From Acanthochromis polyacanthus (lineage: Eukaryota > Chordata > Actinopteri > Pomacentridae): DNA of 64,000 nucleotides. The first letter of the stretch is position 1. Each line of letters opens with the position of its first letter. Of this stretch, positions 1 through 12,963 are shown piece by piece. The notes beneath the pieces were generated by a model. The model made no database searches and was not told where the DNA came from. It worked only from the letters and a program-made list of their open reading frames with translations. Position numbers and translations under genes: made by a program. The DNA is taken from contig NC_067121.1 of assembly GCF_021347895.1 (NCBI RefSeq), positions 28,693,974-28,757,973 on the forward strand. Direction: 5' to 3'.

Positions 1-2873
1 TATCCTAATTTGGATGTTAATTACTCAGCACACCTAATTATAATATGTCTGATGAGGCGTAAGGTGGAGGAGAGGAGTGAAATGGAGGGGCTGCCATAGG
101 ATGATGTATGTGTGCTGCTGGGAGAATGAAGTGTGTTTTCTGTGTGTTTGCCTGCGTGTGAAGGAGAGAGATGTTGGTGTTTAGGGTTGTGTGTGTGCCA
201 GAATTGCACCAGCTGGTCCAACGGGCCCAGTGGGGCTTTCTGGTCAACACTGCTCAATATGTGGTGGATAAACACTGCATGCAGTACTGACTTCTGAGAG
301 ACAGCCGCATGCTCTCTTCTTCTGTTATCTCACTAATGCAATGACACGCACATTCACACACTATGACACTCTTGTACTTTTAACGCTATCTCAGTAAACA
401 CTTTATTTACATGCACTAAATAACTGAGGTGATGTCGTAGACGGGGCAGAGTATGAGAGAGGGAAAACAGTAATGTGAGAGGAAAGAGTCGAGAAGCAAC
501 AAAGCCTTGTGGATTTTCTGTCACCTTATTATCTTAAGATTATTGTGCTTTATTTTGTTCATTTTCCACTCTGTATGCTTTAGGTATGCTAATATAGAAG
601 ACATTAGGATAAATTGGCTGAAATATGATTCAACAACATCAAATGACTGGCTACATGGGTTAGTGAGGCCCACTTAATACCCCACAATAAATCGGGGTAC
701 CAGTGGGAGGCAGTTCTTTATTTGGTGCAAGGAGCCAAGTTTGTCAATTGGATGCTCTGTCGCAATCCGGTTGCACCGCAGCTCCATCATACCTCTGTTG
801 GGATTAAAATATCTGCTGGAAGCATTTCAGAAGTGGAGCGTCTTCAAACAGGCCGTTCTTCAGCATCGCATTTCTAGTAGTGTTTTAAACTGCTTGGCCA
901 GCACTTTTTTTTTGTCAAAGACATATTTGCAACTTCCTTGTGAATGATGTATAATTGGATATTTTGATTACACACCTCGAAAACATAATAATAAAACTGA
1001 GTGAGTTCTGATGACTTGTAGACCAAGTCAATGATTAATGAAGTGTACTGTAAATATGTTAATTGTCAGTGGTTGATTAATGCAGGCATCTATATACATC
1101 CACATGTGAGTTTCATGTCTCACAAATCCTAGTTGCATCTTCAAAAATAGTGGTGTGCGAACCACAAGTCAGATGATCATAAATCTTTTGGGCATTAGTG
1201 TAGCGGACCAGAATATAAATTGCAAGAAGTAGTCATAAATCCTGTGACACAAGCCGTTAACTTCGATCTGTTTGTGTTTGCAGTCATGTCTGCGCGTTGC
1301 TTTTCTGTACAACAGTTCATGGTAGCAAGACTGAACATGCTACTTTTATCATTTCAGATGATTCCAGCAGTGACTGTTTATATTAAAAAAACAAAGTACT
1401 TATTGGTATTTTAAACAACAACTAATTGCTTCATTTTTGAAATGATAAATCCATGGCCTCCATTGCTTTTCTTCATGACTAAGTATATGATTTCAATACT
1501 CAGTCAATTTATTATTTTATTAGTTTCATAATCTTCTCTCTAGCTCAAGGTCTAGTGATTTTGTTGTTAGAAAAAGGCTTGTATGCTCTCATTGACAGTG
1601 CATTAAAACATTTGGAAAATTGCCACAGGCCAAGGGCAGAATCCAGGGCAAACAGGGATGAGGTCAAGTCATACTGAAGTTCTGTTGTTTTGTTTTGAGA
1701 AAAACAACAGAATATTTTGCTGAAATGAGATGTTTTATCACCCTAAACCTAATCATACTAAACTACCACTTCTGAAAATCTCTCTCCTCAGTCAGAATTC
1801 AGTCTGAAGAGCACCATATTGACCAGCAACTTATAGTCTAAACAGAGACGATGTGCCTGTGCTCTGTCCCGTGAGCTGGTGTCAGTGAAGTGTTATCTAT
1901 GGTCTCTATGTACACAGGCGCAGCAGTTCTTTATTAAACAATAGACCGTGGTCTGTTGTGACTCATGATAAAGGCTGAAGTTATGAAGACATGCACCGCT
2001 GCGCACTGTTTTAATTATAATTCCAATACAAACTTATTAGCCTGCAGTGTATTTGTACACCTAATAAAATGTGTTAACATCATAGTGTTTGTTCACTTCC
2101 AACCAAATACATTACACAAAAAAGACACACACGGAAACGCACACATGCACACCCACTCACACACACAAAGCTCTTTTCATGTTACTCCGAACTCGATTGA
2201 GTCATCTCCTTCATCTCCCTTTCAAGTTGTCTTGTGTGGGTCTCTTGTATAGTCAGTCCAAAGCCTCACTATACGCTTTGAAATGGCTTTATATTTGATT
2301 TTTTTTATTGCTTCTGATTCCCTCTCATACAGACCATGAAAGAGCCATGCATTTTTTTTCCATCGTGAGATAGGACTGTGGAATATTGGTGAGGTAGGCT
2401 CAAAGTGAAACAACACAGTGCAACATCGCAGGTGCTACGGCAAGACATGCTAAAGGAAATTCTTTTAATTGTTTGTCTGCAAGGCAACTCAGTGTGTGAC
2501 TGAAAAACAATCATTTAAAAACAAAGATTACTGTGTTTATACATATGTACGTGTGTCTAAAAAGCACAGGAGAAAGAAGGAGTTTTTGTGTGGATTTTCT
2601 CACACTTTCAGTCACATCCGCATACATATACAGACTCACACACCTGGTCTACCTGGAGCTACAATTGCAGCTCAGGAAGAAAGGAATCGCAGCAGGGAGG
2701 GAAAATGAAAGCATGTCTCTAAGAAGAAAGGTTTTAATTTCCACGAGTCATCAGAAGAGTTATCTCTGTTGTTTTTTTTTTCTGTCTGACTATCTCCCTA
2801 CCAACCCCGCCCGTCTGTCTGTGTCAGTGCCTCGTATTCTTCCTTCCTTCTGGCGTCAGCAGATGTGATGTGA
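1..2873. other. Unannotated AT-rich DNA
   Basis: I see no supported gene here. The open frames are all under about 110 codons and several are translations of simple sequence. There is an AC-rich, imperfect stretch near 2120-2170 and a pyrimidine-rich stretch near 2770-2850. No terminal inverted repeats or SINE promoter boxes were spotted by eye. Confidence 0.5.
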
Positions 2874-2897
2874 TGTGTGTGTGTGTGTGTGTGTGTG
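2874..2897. repeat. (TG)n microsatellite
   Basis: About 12 uninterrupted TG units are followed by a GCGTGC interruption. It gives spurious Cys/Val open frames in two phases. Confidence 0.9.
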
Positions 2898-5792
2898 CGT
2901 GCAGATTTCCCTGTTTCACCACTCAGATCACTTTCAAATTCCATTTTCTCCTTCCTTTGTAAAGCTGCCTGTCTTGAACCTCACCTCACTACAGAGAGTA
3001 CGTCTTCACCTCTGTCACTGCCTTCACGTTTCCTCTTTTGTCCTCTTCCTTGTCGGCGTTTTGCCCCCTCGCTTTCCTTTCTCGGTCTCTTCCTGTGTTG
3101 CATCTACAAACTGGAGGCCAGCTTGCGATGGGATCACGTCGCGATCACATGTGCAAACACACAGTTTCACAAACAGTCACGGTGTCATGGCTGGCAATCA
3201 TTGAGATGATACAATTCTGAACTGTGTTTCGAGGTGTGACCAAATCTGTGTGTGCATGCATCACTTTTCTATACTGCGTGTGCGTGCCATTGTGTGTATA
3301 ATGGATTGTTTGTGCAAAATCCAACCTATTATATACCAAGAGCCCTACCTCAGCCACTGCTTAGCTTCATGCTTAGATTACATGTCTAATATCATGTTAT
3401 GTGGCATGAAAATAACGAATATTTCTGTTCCAGGCAAATTAAAAGTTGATTAGTTGTCTGAGAATACTGTATATAGCTTCTTGTCAAACACCCTAGATAG
3501 ACATTGTGCACAACTGTTTTCCCAATATCCTGATTTTATTTTCTCATGAAAAATGATGGCCTCTTTGATGAAATAGCAAAGGAATACATTTCATTGATTA
3601 AAGCCTTAAAAGGCACTAAAATGTGTGCCTGATGTACTGAATAAATCCACAGTGAAGTAGCAAGAAGTTTCTAAGTCATAAAAAGAAAAATATTCCTAGA
3701 TTGTAATGAGGAAGGGGCAGTAGATCTTCTGAAATGTGTGGAGATTGTTGCTGTTTAATGATGATGATTCTCTGTTGGAGTGCTTCTAGCATTACTGGAG
3801 GTCAGCAGCTTATCCCTAAAATCTTAGACTGAATCTGTGGTCATGCATAGATCGATGAATAGCACAGCAATGGTATTATTTTCATTATTATTATTTTGAT
3901 CAATCAATAGTGAAGCATATGTTCTTTATGAATAGACGATTGTTGCTATTATTATTATTATGGCTCTTTTGATCTGTGAATATAATTGGTTTGTTTTTTA
4001 TGTAGTGCATTGATTGTAGTGCAATATAAATCAAAGCTAATTGAATAAGCTGTTATTGTTATTATCGTTATTGATGTTCTGTTGCTCTGTGATGAGCTTA
4101 ATTGTGATTTATGGTTTATGGATGGGTTTAAACCTGTGTTCTCTTGGCCAGTGTCATCTGAGGTTTTGGCTGAATAGTCTCTTTGTCGTGCTTGTAAAAT
4201 TCACTTTATGTCCTGCAGAGGTCATCGTTTCTGGGGTTGAACTTAAACCAGCTACTGACGTGGTTTACCAGCCATTCAGTTCATAATGTCAATGTAATGT
4301 GCAATATTAATTTTCATGTCATTTCGCCAATGCAGTATTTCATCTTCATTTGCAATATTCCATTATCATGTCTGATATTACTTATTACCTAAGTATAATT
4401 GCTAGCATTGCTTTTTTTGCTGTTCCATTCTAGCTTTATTTCAGCTTACTGTTTTATTTATAATTCTACAAATCTGACACATGATTAATCATACTATGGA
4501 TGGTTCAAATTGATATGAGTTAAGTATCATAAATGCATGTTTTGTCAAGGTCTTCAGATGGAGGAGTAGGTTTCTCACTTCATGTGATTCGTTGTTGGAA
4601 ATTCACTTCTAGTCATCAGATCACTCTCTAAAAATGTGTGCAAAACATCACTCGAGGTGTAGTAATCAGTAGTGCTGATCAGTTGTACAAGTGGAAACAC
4701 TGCAGAATACGATGCAGTTTACAGTAACCCAAATAAAAGTGCAACAACACGGATAAATTGATGACCTTGATCATTTCATTACTACAGTGCATCTGATGAT
4801 GTATACCCAGTGTGCTCATTGATGAGGTTCTCCAACACACAGGTTCAGCTGAAGCATGACTTAGAAGGATGGTTTAGCAGGCAGCTACAGTTTAAATCCC
4901 TGTAACTTCTGGTTAAACTGGTCAAATGTATGACAGCCCCACAAAGTTCAGTTTTTGTTGACACTGCCAGAGGAATGCTAATTCAATTGCATGTTTACCA
5001 CCAAGGTTGAAAGCAGCCGTGTTTTTGTGGTAAACTCATGTTTGAAAATGAGATTAGAAAAACAATAGAAATGCTTCTAAATGTAATGTATTTCAGTTCA
5101 ACACCAATGCAAGCTAAAACCTAAATAGTAAATATAAACAAACGCTTCTGTTGTCGGTGTGGAACAGAACAATATAATTACCTTTGTGAAAGTAGATCTG
5201 CATGCATTGCAACGTTAGATTTTACAGGGTACTTTAGTGGTCACTGAGTGTGAAAAGAAACTCATTAAAATCAAGCTATATTTTACAAGAAACTCATCTT
5301 CCTAGCCTGTAATCTAACTGAATTGCCTTTTTAATTCAGGTGACTTGCCTTATGAACAATAAATTCAATAGGAAAGCTCAACATAATTGAAAAGCCACCA
5401 ATGTGCACATTGGAATAAGCATAATTAGCAACTCTGAAGTTTTATGGTCAACAAAACACCGTGCTCCATCAACTTTTGGACAAATATTGTGCCCACTCTG
5501 TGCTAATAAATTAACTGTTATTATCAGCTGCCACTGAATAGATAAACTAGATAATATTATGTACTGAGTGCACCTGCAGAAATGTGTCATCTGGCAGTAT
5601 TCATTGTTATTTCTGATTCAGAGGAGGTGAATTCAGGTAAACTGCAGGTTCAGCTCTTTAGTATCATCATTTGTATTATTCACAGGGCAAAGCTGGTATC
5701 TTCTGCCTTGTTTATGTTGCTGCGACATTTTAATGCCCATTTTCTAGCACAATGTTTATGTTTTATAATCACTTGGCAAGTATATGTGGACA

Positions 5793-5794
<2 letters not shown>
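2898..5794. other. Unannotated AT-rich DNA
   Basis: No recognisable gene or mobile element. Short ATT runs occur near 3880-3960. The longest open frames are about 80-110 codons and show no domain that I recognise. Confidence 0.45.

Positions 5795-5861
<67 letters not shown>
5795..5861. repeat. (AC)n microsatellite, about 33 units
   Basis: A 67-base perfect AC run. Uninterrupted dinucleotide runs of this length are typical of fish genomes and are usually highly polymorphic. The poly-His/Thr and poly-Cys/Val frames across it are artefacts. Confidence 0.97.
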
Positions 5862-5863
<2 letters not shown>

Positions 5864-8800
5864 GTGCTGCCAACCATAATAATGAGAAGCTACCAATGTG
5901 AGTGAACACATAAAGTTTTACAGCTTCATTCTGAATAAATATATCTGTCCTTGCTGTCTTTACTGTACTTGCTTCACTTAATGGCTGACCAGGGTTTGGA
6001 AGCTGGTCACTAGAAACTCTCCAGTGCCAGGAGAATATTTGAGAGCTTTGCTGGGAAAAAAAACACTTTTGGCTTAAACTTGCCCCTGCAGTTGCTTGTG
6101 ATACTCAGAGACAACAGTTTAATAGTGTGGTTTTAAGGGCAAAATATTCTTTCTTCTTCTTTTTTTGCCATGTTCTTTGTTTTGCTCCCCTCACTCGTGG
6201 TCATTATCTGCTGTGTTTTTTAACAGGTGTCCCTTCCATATATTAAAAACATAGACTCCTGGAATCATGATATTTTACCTTCCTAGCAGTAAACAGATCA
6301 AAAACTGTCCTGGTTTAGCACCTGTATAAATATTGGCTTTTCCGAGTCACAAGTTACTGTAACAGGAAATGTTCTCCAGGGACTTAATGACCTCATTCTT
6401 GTTTAGGTGTCTGCATTAGGTATGAATTGCACTGTATTCCAATAAAATATGCAGCGTGATTGTGATTCATCCGCTGCATGTTTCCCTGATCCATAAATCT
6501 GGATGTGTCACAACAAAACCTCAGTTCCCCATTTGTAACACACCCCTCAGCATTGCCTTTGCCTTTTCTATTTGTAGTGTTTTTGATCTATGGCCTGTTG
6601 TCTCTGAGTCATCTGCTCCTCCTCCTCCGTGCACTCTTCCTACAAGCTCATCTGACCTTTCAACCAAAACCCAAAAACGGAGTTCATCCCGCTGTTGGTT
6701 TTGCACTGAGCTCTACTTAGCTCCGCTCAAACACTCTCTACTTTCCTCTCTTCCTCCACCTCCCTTTCTGCTTTTGCCCCAAAGGAATGGGCAGCATTTT
6801 ACCACCCACCACTCTTGTGTCAGCAGAGCAACGTTTCCCACCAAGTTTTAATTTTTACTTACTCTGGTGTAATGACATTTTCTGTTTATTTTTATTTGTG
6901 GTCCACAGCATTTGTTATTAACACTCTGTTCTGTCAGCAAAATATTCTGTTTTCTTTTCCCCCCCTCTGCGTATTCAGCATTGTTGCGGCACAGTCTGAT
7001 GATGGTGCTTACGTATGTTTTCTGAGGTCGTTATTATTAATCGATTGACATTCATCATCACAGCTGCAAAATGAAAAGTCTCTTATATCGCAAGAGCTCT
7101 GCTGGGCCATTGTGCACTGTAATGTGCAAAATCTTGCACCCACTTACCTTCAGATACAACAATGGCACTTTTAGAATCAATATTTCTTCCTACAAGGCAA
7201 CAAGGACAGACCAGGAACTTGGTGTTATTTGCAGTGACACAGTGCTGTAAAGTTACGGTATGCAGTATGTTGATGGTAACCGGTTTGATTAAAACTTGGT
7301 ACGCATCAGTGTACTTATGCTGACAATCACTTCTTGTAATGGTGTGTTTCCCATGATTCAAACGTAAGTCAGTCTCACTTTCCAAGACTTACCAATTTGA
7401 GGTGTTGGATGATTACACGCTCCCACAACCCTTTTGGGTTATTTTTAACACCTTATTTCAGTTAGCATTTTGTTGAGTCAAGTAATGACATCTAGAACTG
7501 TTGTCTGCTGGTTTACTGGTTTGTTGGTTGGTCGATGGTTGTCCAATCAATGACAGTTTGGTTGGATCATTGCTGGTGTTATTTTGTATTGGTGTAAAAG
7601 CTCTGTGTCAGTAGCCTTCCAGGATTAATGCTTTATTTTTGGAAGGAGAAACTGAAATTTTAACATTGACTGTATAAAATGTTGATACATTTGTGACAAG
7701 CTTAGCAAGTTAGAATAACAGGTACTTTATGAGTACATGTATGAAAACATTTATTCATAAAATGCATTGTGAATGCATATTGAATGAATGTAATGTTCCT
7801 GTAAAGTGCTTTTATTTTGAAATGGCCAATGAATTTCACTCTTAGTAAATGGCAGTGACACAAAATAATCAATCAGTAATTTAGAAACAGTGAAGTTTTG
7901 CTTTATTAGCAAATAAAATACTTAGAAAGCTGTATGTTTTTGATTGCTTTCACAGCTTTGATTTTGCCCAACCTAATGGGGCCTTCTTGATCTAACTTAT
8001 GTAACATTTACACTTAATAAAAGTATACTCTCTGAGAGCTCCAGATGAATTGACTCAATGTTAGTGAAGTTTTAGGTGTAGCGGCACTTAATTTAAACAG
8101 GTGGCCAGGAATCCAAATGTAAACCACAGCTAAACAATCAACATGGCATGTCATGTAAAACCTATGGACTAATGTGTCTCCATTGTATTCCTCAATAGTT
8201 CTTGTCCTGGGATCACCAGTTAGGTGGTTTTATTTTCATAAATCATATGGGTAGGTGCATGCCGGTCTACTCTGAGCCTGCTGTTTTCATTTCATTATAA
8301 AGTAAGGTTAAAATGGGTTAATATGCAGCATATGCCGTCTTTTTATGTTTGTTTGTAATTCATTTAGGCTAATAAGACCAGCGGGTAGACTGCAGTTAGT
8401 GCATCAAAGCCGATTTAGTTTATGTGAGGGATAATATGCAGAGCAGGTATGATTTCAGCTGATTTCTTTGGTTGACTACAGCCCCAGTGAGGTGTAATTT
8501 ATTGCAACACTTTCTAAATAATTTTGTTGAACAAATCAGTAAATAAATGACTGTAAATGCAAAAATTCTGCCTCTATTATGCATTTCCCTTTCTCAAGCA
8601 CAGTGGATTGTGCCTGATAAGACAGAGGCAGCATATGAATGCATTTGTATTCTGTTTTTGTGAGACCGTAGAATAACTCCCTCTCTCTGTTAAATAAACT
8701 TTTCAGCATTGTTTTTGAGAAACAAAGGCAGTCAGATCAAAGAAATGACTGTCTTCCAAACAAAAAGCCTGGCAAGAAGACGTAGCTAAAGTAAGAATGT

Positions 8801-11800
8801 CCTCTTCAGTCTACCTGTCACAATTAACCCACGACTGAACTGTTAAATTTCTATCAAAATGCCAAGGCTTTGTCTGTGGATTGCTCACCCCCATATCTCT
8901 GTGGCACTTTTCCACTATAATTATAGTCAATTTTCTTCACAAGCAGACAATAACTTTATTGTACGGAGTTGAAAAGACAGTGCCACCACACTGGCACGTC
9001 AGAGTGCTGTGAAAAAATTAATTTTGATAGTTGAAAACATAGAAGTGCTTGAAACAGTCTGTTCCTCGATAGATAAACTCCTGAGACAAAATCATTGACT
9101 TTTCACTAGAACAGTGTAGTCAGAATGGGCTTTTCTCTTCCTGATTATTGGATGAGTAAATTCAACTCTACAGGCAATAAAAACTTTACAGCCTTCATTT
9201 TACCATCTATGTGATCCACTGGCAATGTCGACTATATCTGTGAAATATGTTGCACATTTATTAAGCAATAGTTTGAATTGGAGCACATTGCAATGATGAA
9301 TGTGTCATTTATACGTCTGTTAAGTTGTCCTGAATATCGGTTACGGCTCATCTTTAAAGCTGGAATTGCTGGTGTTTTGAACATCATTAGGTAGAAGAAA
9401 GAGTATTTTTGTAAGGAAAATGCAGGACAGAGGCAGAGAGTGTCTGTCCCTGATGAAATAATGAAAATGTGTGGAAGGGAATTAGAGGGGACTGATCACA
9501 CTGCTGATGCACTGGTAGGAGTTGTAACCTTTACTTTTTAATAGTACTACTAGCTCTACCATTACTGATTGTCAGTCTGGCACTTTCATGCTATCATTTT
9601 TGGTAGTTTTTGTTCTTTTTTATTTTTTTTAAAGAGAAAATTTGAACCAGATTAATATGCTTTCTCTTTTACAATTATTCCCTGTTTTACCACTTGCTTT
9701 TAGGTTGAAGTTTTTGTTTGACAGCGTTTTTACCGTGTGGCATTAAAAGGCTGACTTTATCATACTTTTGCCAATACCAACATTCAGTTAAAGAAAGAAT
9801 GAAACTAGGAAGTCAGAGTTTGCCTGCAGCCCCTAAATCACTAACGCTATCCTGCTCTGAGCACAATGAAACTGAATTTCTGATTATTTCAGATTGAATT
9901 TTTGAACGCACCCACAGCTAAACAATCAGCTGCCTAAATGTTATTTTTAATAATTTATTTAACTCTGTGTTTGGGCTCTAGGCTGTCGGCATACAGAACA
10001 GACCTGGGGCAGCTAGAGATGAGCTATGAACTAAGCAGTCAAAAACTGCTCATGACAGATTGATTGCGTTTCTAGTCCTACATGCAGAAGACTTGTTGAA
10101 GTCGTGGCAACAAAAAGCATAGTCAGCACTGACTCCAGTTAAGTGGAACCACACTTTCTTAGCATTTAGTTCTTTCCCATTGCCACTGTGAGCAGAGTGT
10201 CCTACATAGTGCTGCAGCGTGCCAGGGACTAGTGAAAATGCATCATAAAGTTGATAAGATAAAATGTGCAAGATAATGTTTATCTAGCAACAACAAATAG
10301 GAAATCTATTTTTTAAAATTCCTCCAGCACCAAGAGCAGAACTGATAATGTTGGAGCTTATCGATTCTCCGGTCTTTAATAATTTAACCCCCATGTGTGT
10401 TGTGGTGCCCCTCCCTATGCACTGGTTTGGGATGTATTAGTATCAAAAGACTACCCTCCTCTCCTCTCTCGCTGTGTGCCCACTCACCCATTACATTTTA
10501 TTTAAATGGACCAGCCGGAAAGTGGTTCCGAGTCGCCATCGGTAGTGAAAGTGCAGCAAGCTTGCAAGGACGTAATGGCTGTGTTTGCCTTTATTGGACA
10601 CGAGTGTGTTGTTCCTTCGCCTACTTCCTTCATGCGTTCTCCCACAGCTGCCCTCTCCCTCATGGCTGTTGCACTGCCTTCCTCCTTCCTTCCCTCATGC
10701 AGAATTAAACACACACATACACATTCCCTTAGCAGCTCCTCAGCCTCTGTAATAAGGATGCTGTCGTCTTCAGTAATGGGGATCAGCTGTGAGTGGAGCG
10801 GTCCAAGATGGCAGCTCCACAAAGGATCAGACAGATGCTTGCGAATGAGTCAAATCAGGGAGAAGGTGGCCACCTCACTAGTCTTGTTAACCTCCCGACC
10901 TTTGCCTCTCTTCCCTCTTTCTGCCACCTCGCACTGCTGATACTGAAGGATTGCTCACATTGGTAGCAACAAAGCTGAGGCGTCATACAATATTAAAGCG
11001 CTACACTGTTTACCTCTCAAGGTGCTGTTTGCCTCTCCAGCATCATTTCTTTATTTAGACAGTAGCCTGGAGGAGCAACGTGAAGGGGGAACACGGGTAA
11101 TTGCTTGGGAAGTCGTGACAGAAATTCACCATCGAGGATTTTACCCGCTCTTAGAAGCAGACCGCTGGCTGCCGTCACAAAATTCAGCAAACTCTTTACT
11201 TTTGGTTCTGACTTCTTTGGGTTGTCTTTGATAAATTAGGCCGATTTTGTAGCTGTGGTGCTGTCTGGAAAAAATGTAAGGCAGTGATGATACCCTCTTT
11301 GTTATTGCAGAATATGTAATTCATCGCCGTTGTCACATATTGATTTTAGGAGAAAAGTGATGATAAACATTGTTTTCCCCCTCCCTGATCCCTGTAGCAG
11401 ATTAAAACAAACTGCTGAGAGTAATATGGCTTGGTTTAGTATTAAATTCTAAAAATGTCTTCCACAAGTCTTTTAACTTATGACATTATGGAAGTATAAT
11501 ATTCCAAGTATATTGATTTTCCCTTCTAAAACAGCGCCAACACTCGCATTTTTCAGGCTGCGTGATGATGTAGAAAACAGATGCTATAAAGAAAATACTG
11601 GAGACAATATGAAATGTAACATAAATGTTGTTTCTGCCTTGGAATTATAGTTCATCCATTCACTGCAGACTGAAATATTGAATTGTATGTCATTATCGGA
11701 GGTCCATAGCCTGGTTTGGCATACTTTATCATGGCTTACATGGCAGCATGGACATTGCTTGCCATTTATTTCTTTGAGAGCTCAAAAAGGCAAGACTCGC

Positions 11801-12056
11801 ACCACAGGACTGTCGGGCCAATTTTTCCCTGTTTCACCGCTCCAGACTGTCAGAAATCTGGTCTGAGGTCTTGATTTGACCCGATGTTTAGCCCAGATTA
11901 TCTTGTAATTTGAGGTGTTTACAGATGCAATCTTAAATCTCCCAAAATGCTCTCATGATGTTTATTATTTCTGTTCTGTCACACTTCTGCTTGAAACAGT
12001 GGATGATGTTGCCAAGAAATACAATAGGGGACAAGATTTTAGATTTGGCAATAAAT
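5862..12056. other. Unannotated DNA
   Basis: About 6 kb without a supportable gene. The stretch 10,400-10,940 is less AT-rich than its surroundings and carries an ATG-started 144-codon frame at 10,506. The frame is Ser/Pro-rich, matches nothing I know and includes an AC-rich (His-Thr) segment, so I do not call it a gene. No transposon ends were seen. Confidence 0.45.
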
Positions 12057-12073
12057 GGGGGGGGGGGGGAAAT

Positions 12074-12112
<39 letters not shown>

Positions 12113-12115
12113 TAA
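12057..12115. repeat. Compound simple repeat G13 - A-rich - (TA)12
   Basis: Thirteen consecutive G are followed by an A-rich run with a single T, then about 12 TA units. Three simple repeats of different composition abut directly. Such tracts are prone to replication slippage and to sequencing error, so the exact lengths are uncertain. Confidence 0.9.
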
Positions 12116-12735
12116 AGCTTTGCTAAAAAAAAAGTATTGTTGATTGCAAAAGAAATGTTTCTTCGGCTTAACTCGGGGCTTACATTAGCTACAGATATTA
12201 AAACTGTTAAAATCACACCTCCAGTTCTCGCACAACCCATTTTGACAGCTTCTTCCCAAACATTTTATCTTCCAGACTAATTCAGCCTTCTGCATTAGTT
12301 ATTTGTCTTATTAGAATACAATTATCGCAATTAGTTGCACTACAGTCTCCATTTTGTTTACATCTGCGGTCCCATGAGATCTCATAAGGTGGTGCTCTGC
12401 TCGCAGACTGCTCCCTCTGGCTTAATAATCTTAATATTATTCTGTAGGGTGTGATGTGCCATTATTTTCTAATCTTGTGGTGTGTGCATGTCTGAGATTA
12501 GAGGGAAGAATATCTGTGAAGTATTTATATGTGTGATGCAACCCAATTTCAAAGTCTGTTAGGATTTTAAAAACTCCTGCAGTGTGAGATTGGCCTCACT
12601 CTCCACATACACAGTGGACTTGGTGAAACTAGTAAAACTATTATTAAACTGTCAGTCCAATGCTCGCAAAAGTCACCTCTATTGTCCTTTTGCATGTTGA
12701 ACCTCCTACTTTGTTTCTTTGGTGGCTGCTCCCCT

Positions 12736-12963
12736 TGAAGTTGAAAGAAGAAATGGAGGACAGAGATGCATCAGGAAATACAAAAGGGAGAAAAGAATCA
12801 GACCGTGCAAGAAGAGAGACAATGTGAGGAGAGTGCAGAAGGCAAGGACAGAGGAGAAGCAAGATGTTGGAAGGAAAGGGAGAGGCAGAGATAAGGAAAA
12901 GAATGGGGGGAAAAAATGGGAGCATCATGACAGAAAAAGGAGCAAGATAAAGGGAGAGAGGCG
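12736..12963. repeat. Purine-rich (GA-rich) tract on the + strand
   Basis: Roughly 230 bases are dominated by A and G, made of irregular GAGA/AGGA/GGAAA words without a fixed period. The 174-codon minus-strand frame over it (12,644-13,168) is Leu/Pro/Ser/Phe-rich, as expected from translating a polypyrimidine strand, and is not considered a gene. A smaller pyrimidine-rich stretch follows at about 13,470-13,560. Confidence 0.7.

Noticed and set aside
5582..5905. Frame with long His-Thr repeat
   Set aside because: It reads straight through the AC microsatellite; artefact.
10506..10940. 144-codon frame beginning MDQPESGSES
   Set aside because: It has a plausible ATG but low-complexity Ser/Pro content and a His-Thr run from an AC-rich segment; no family match.
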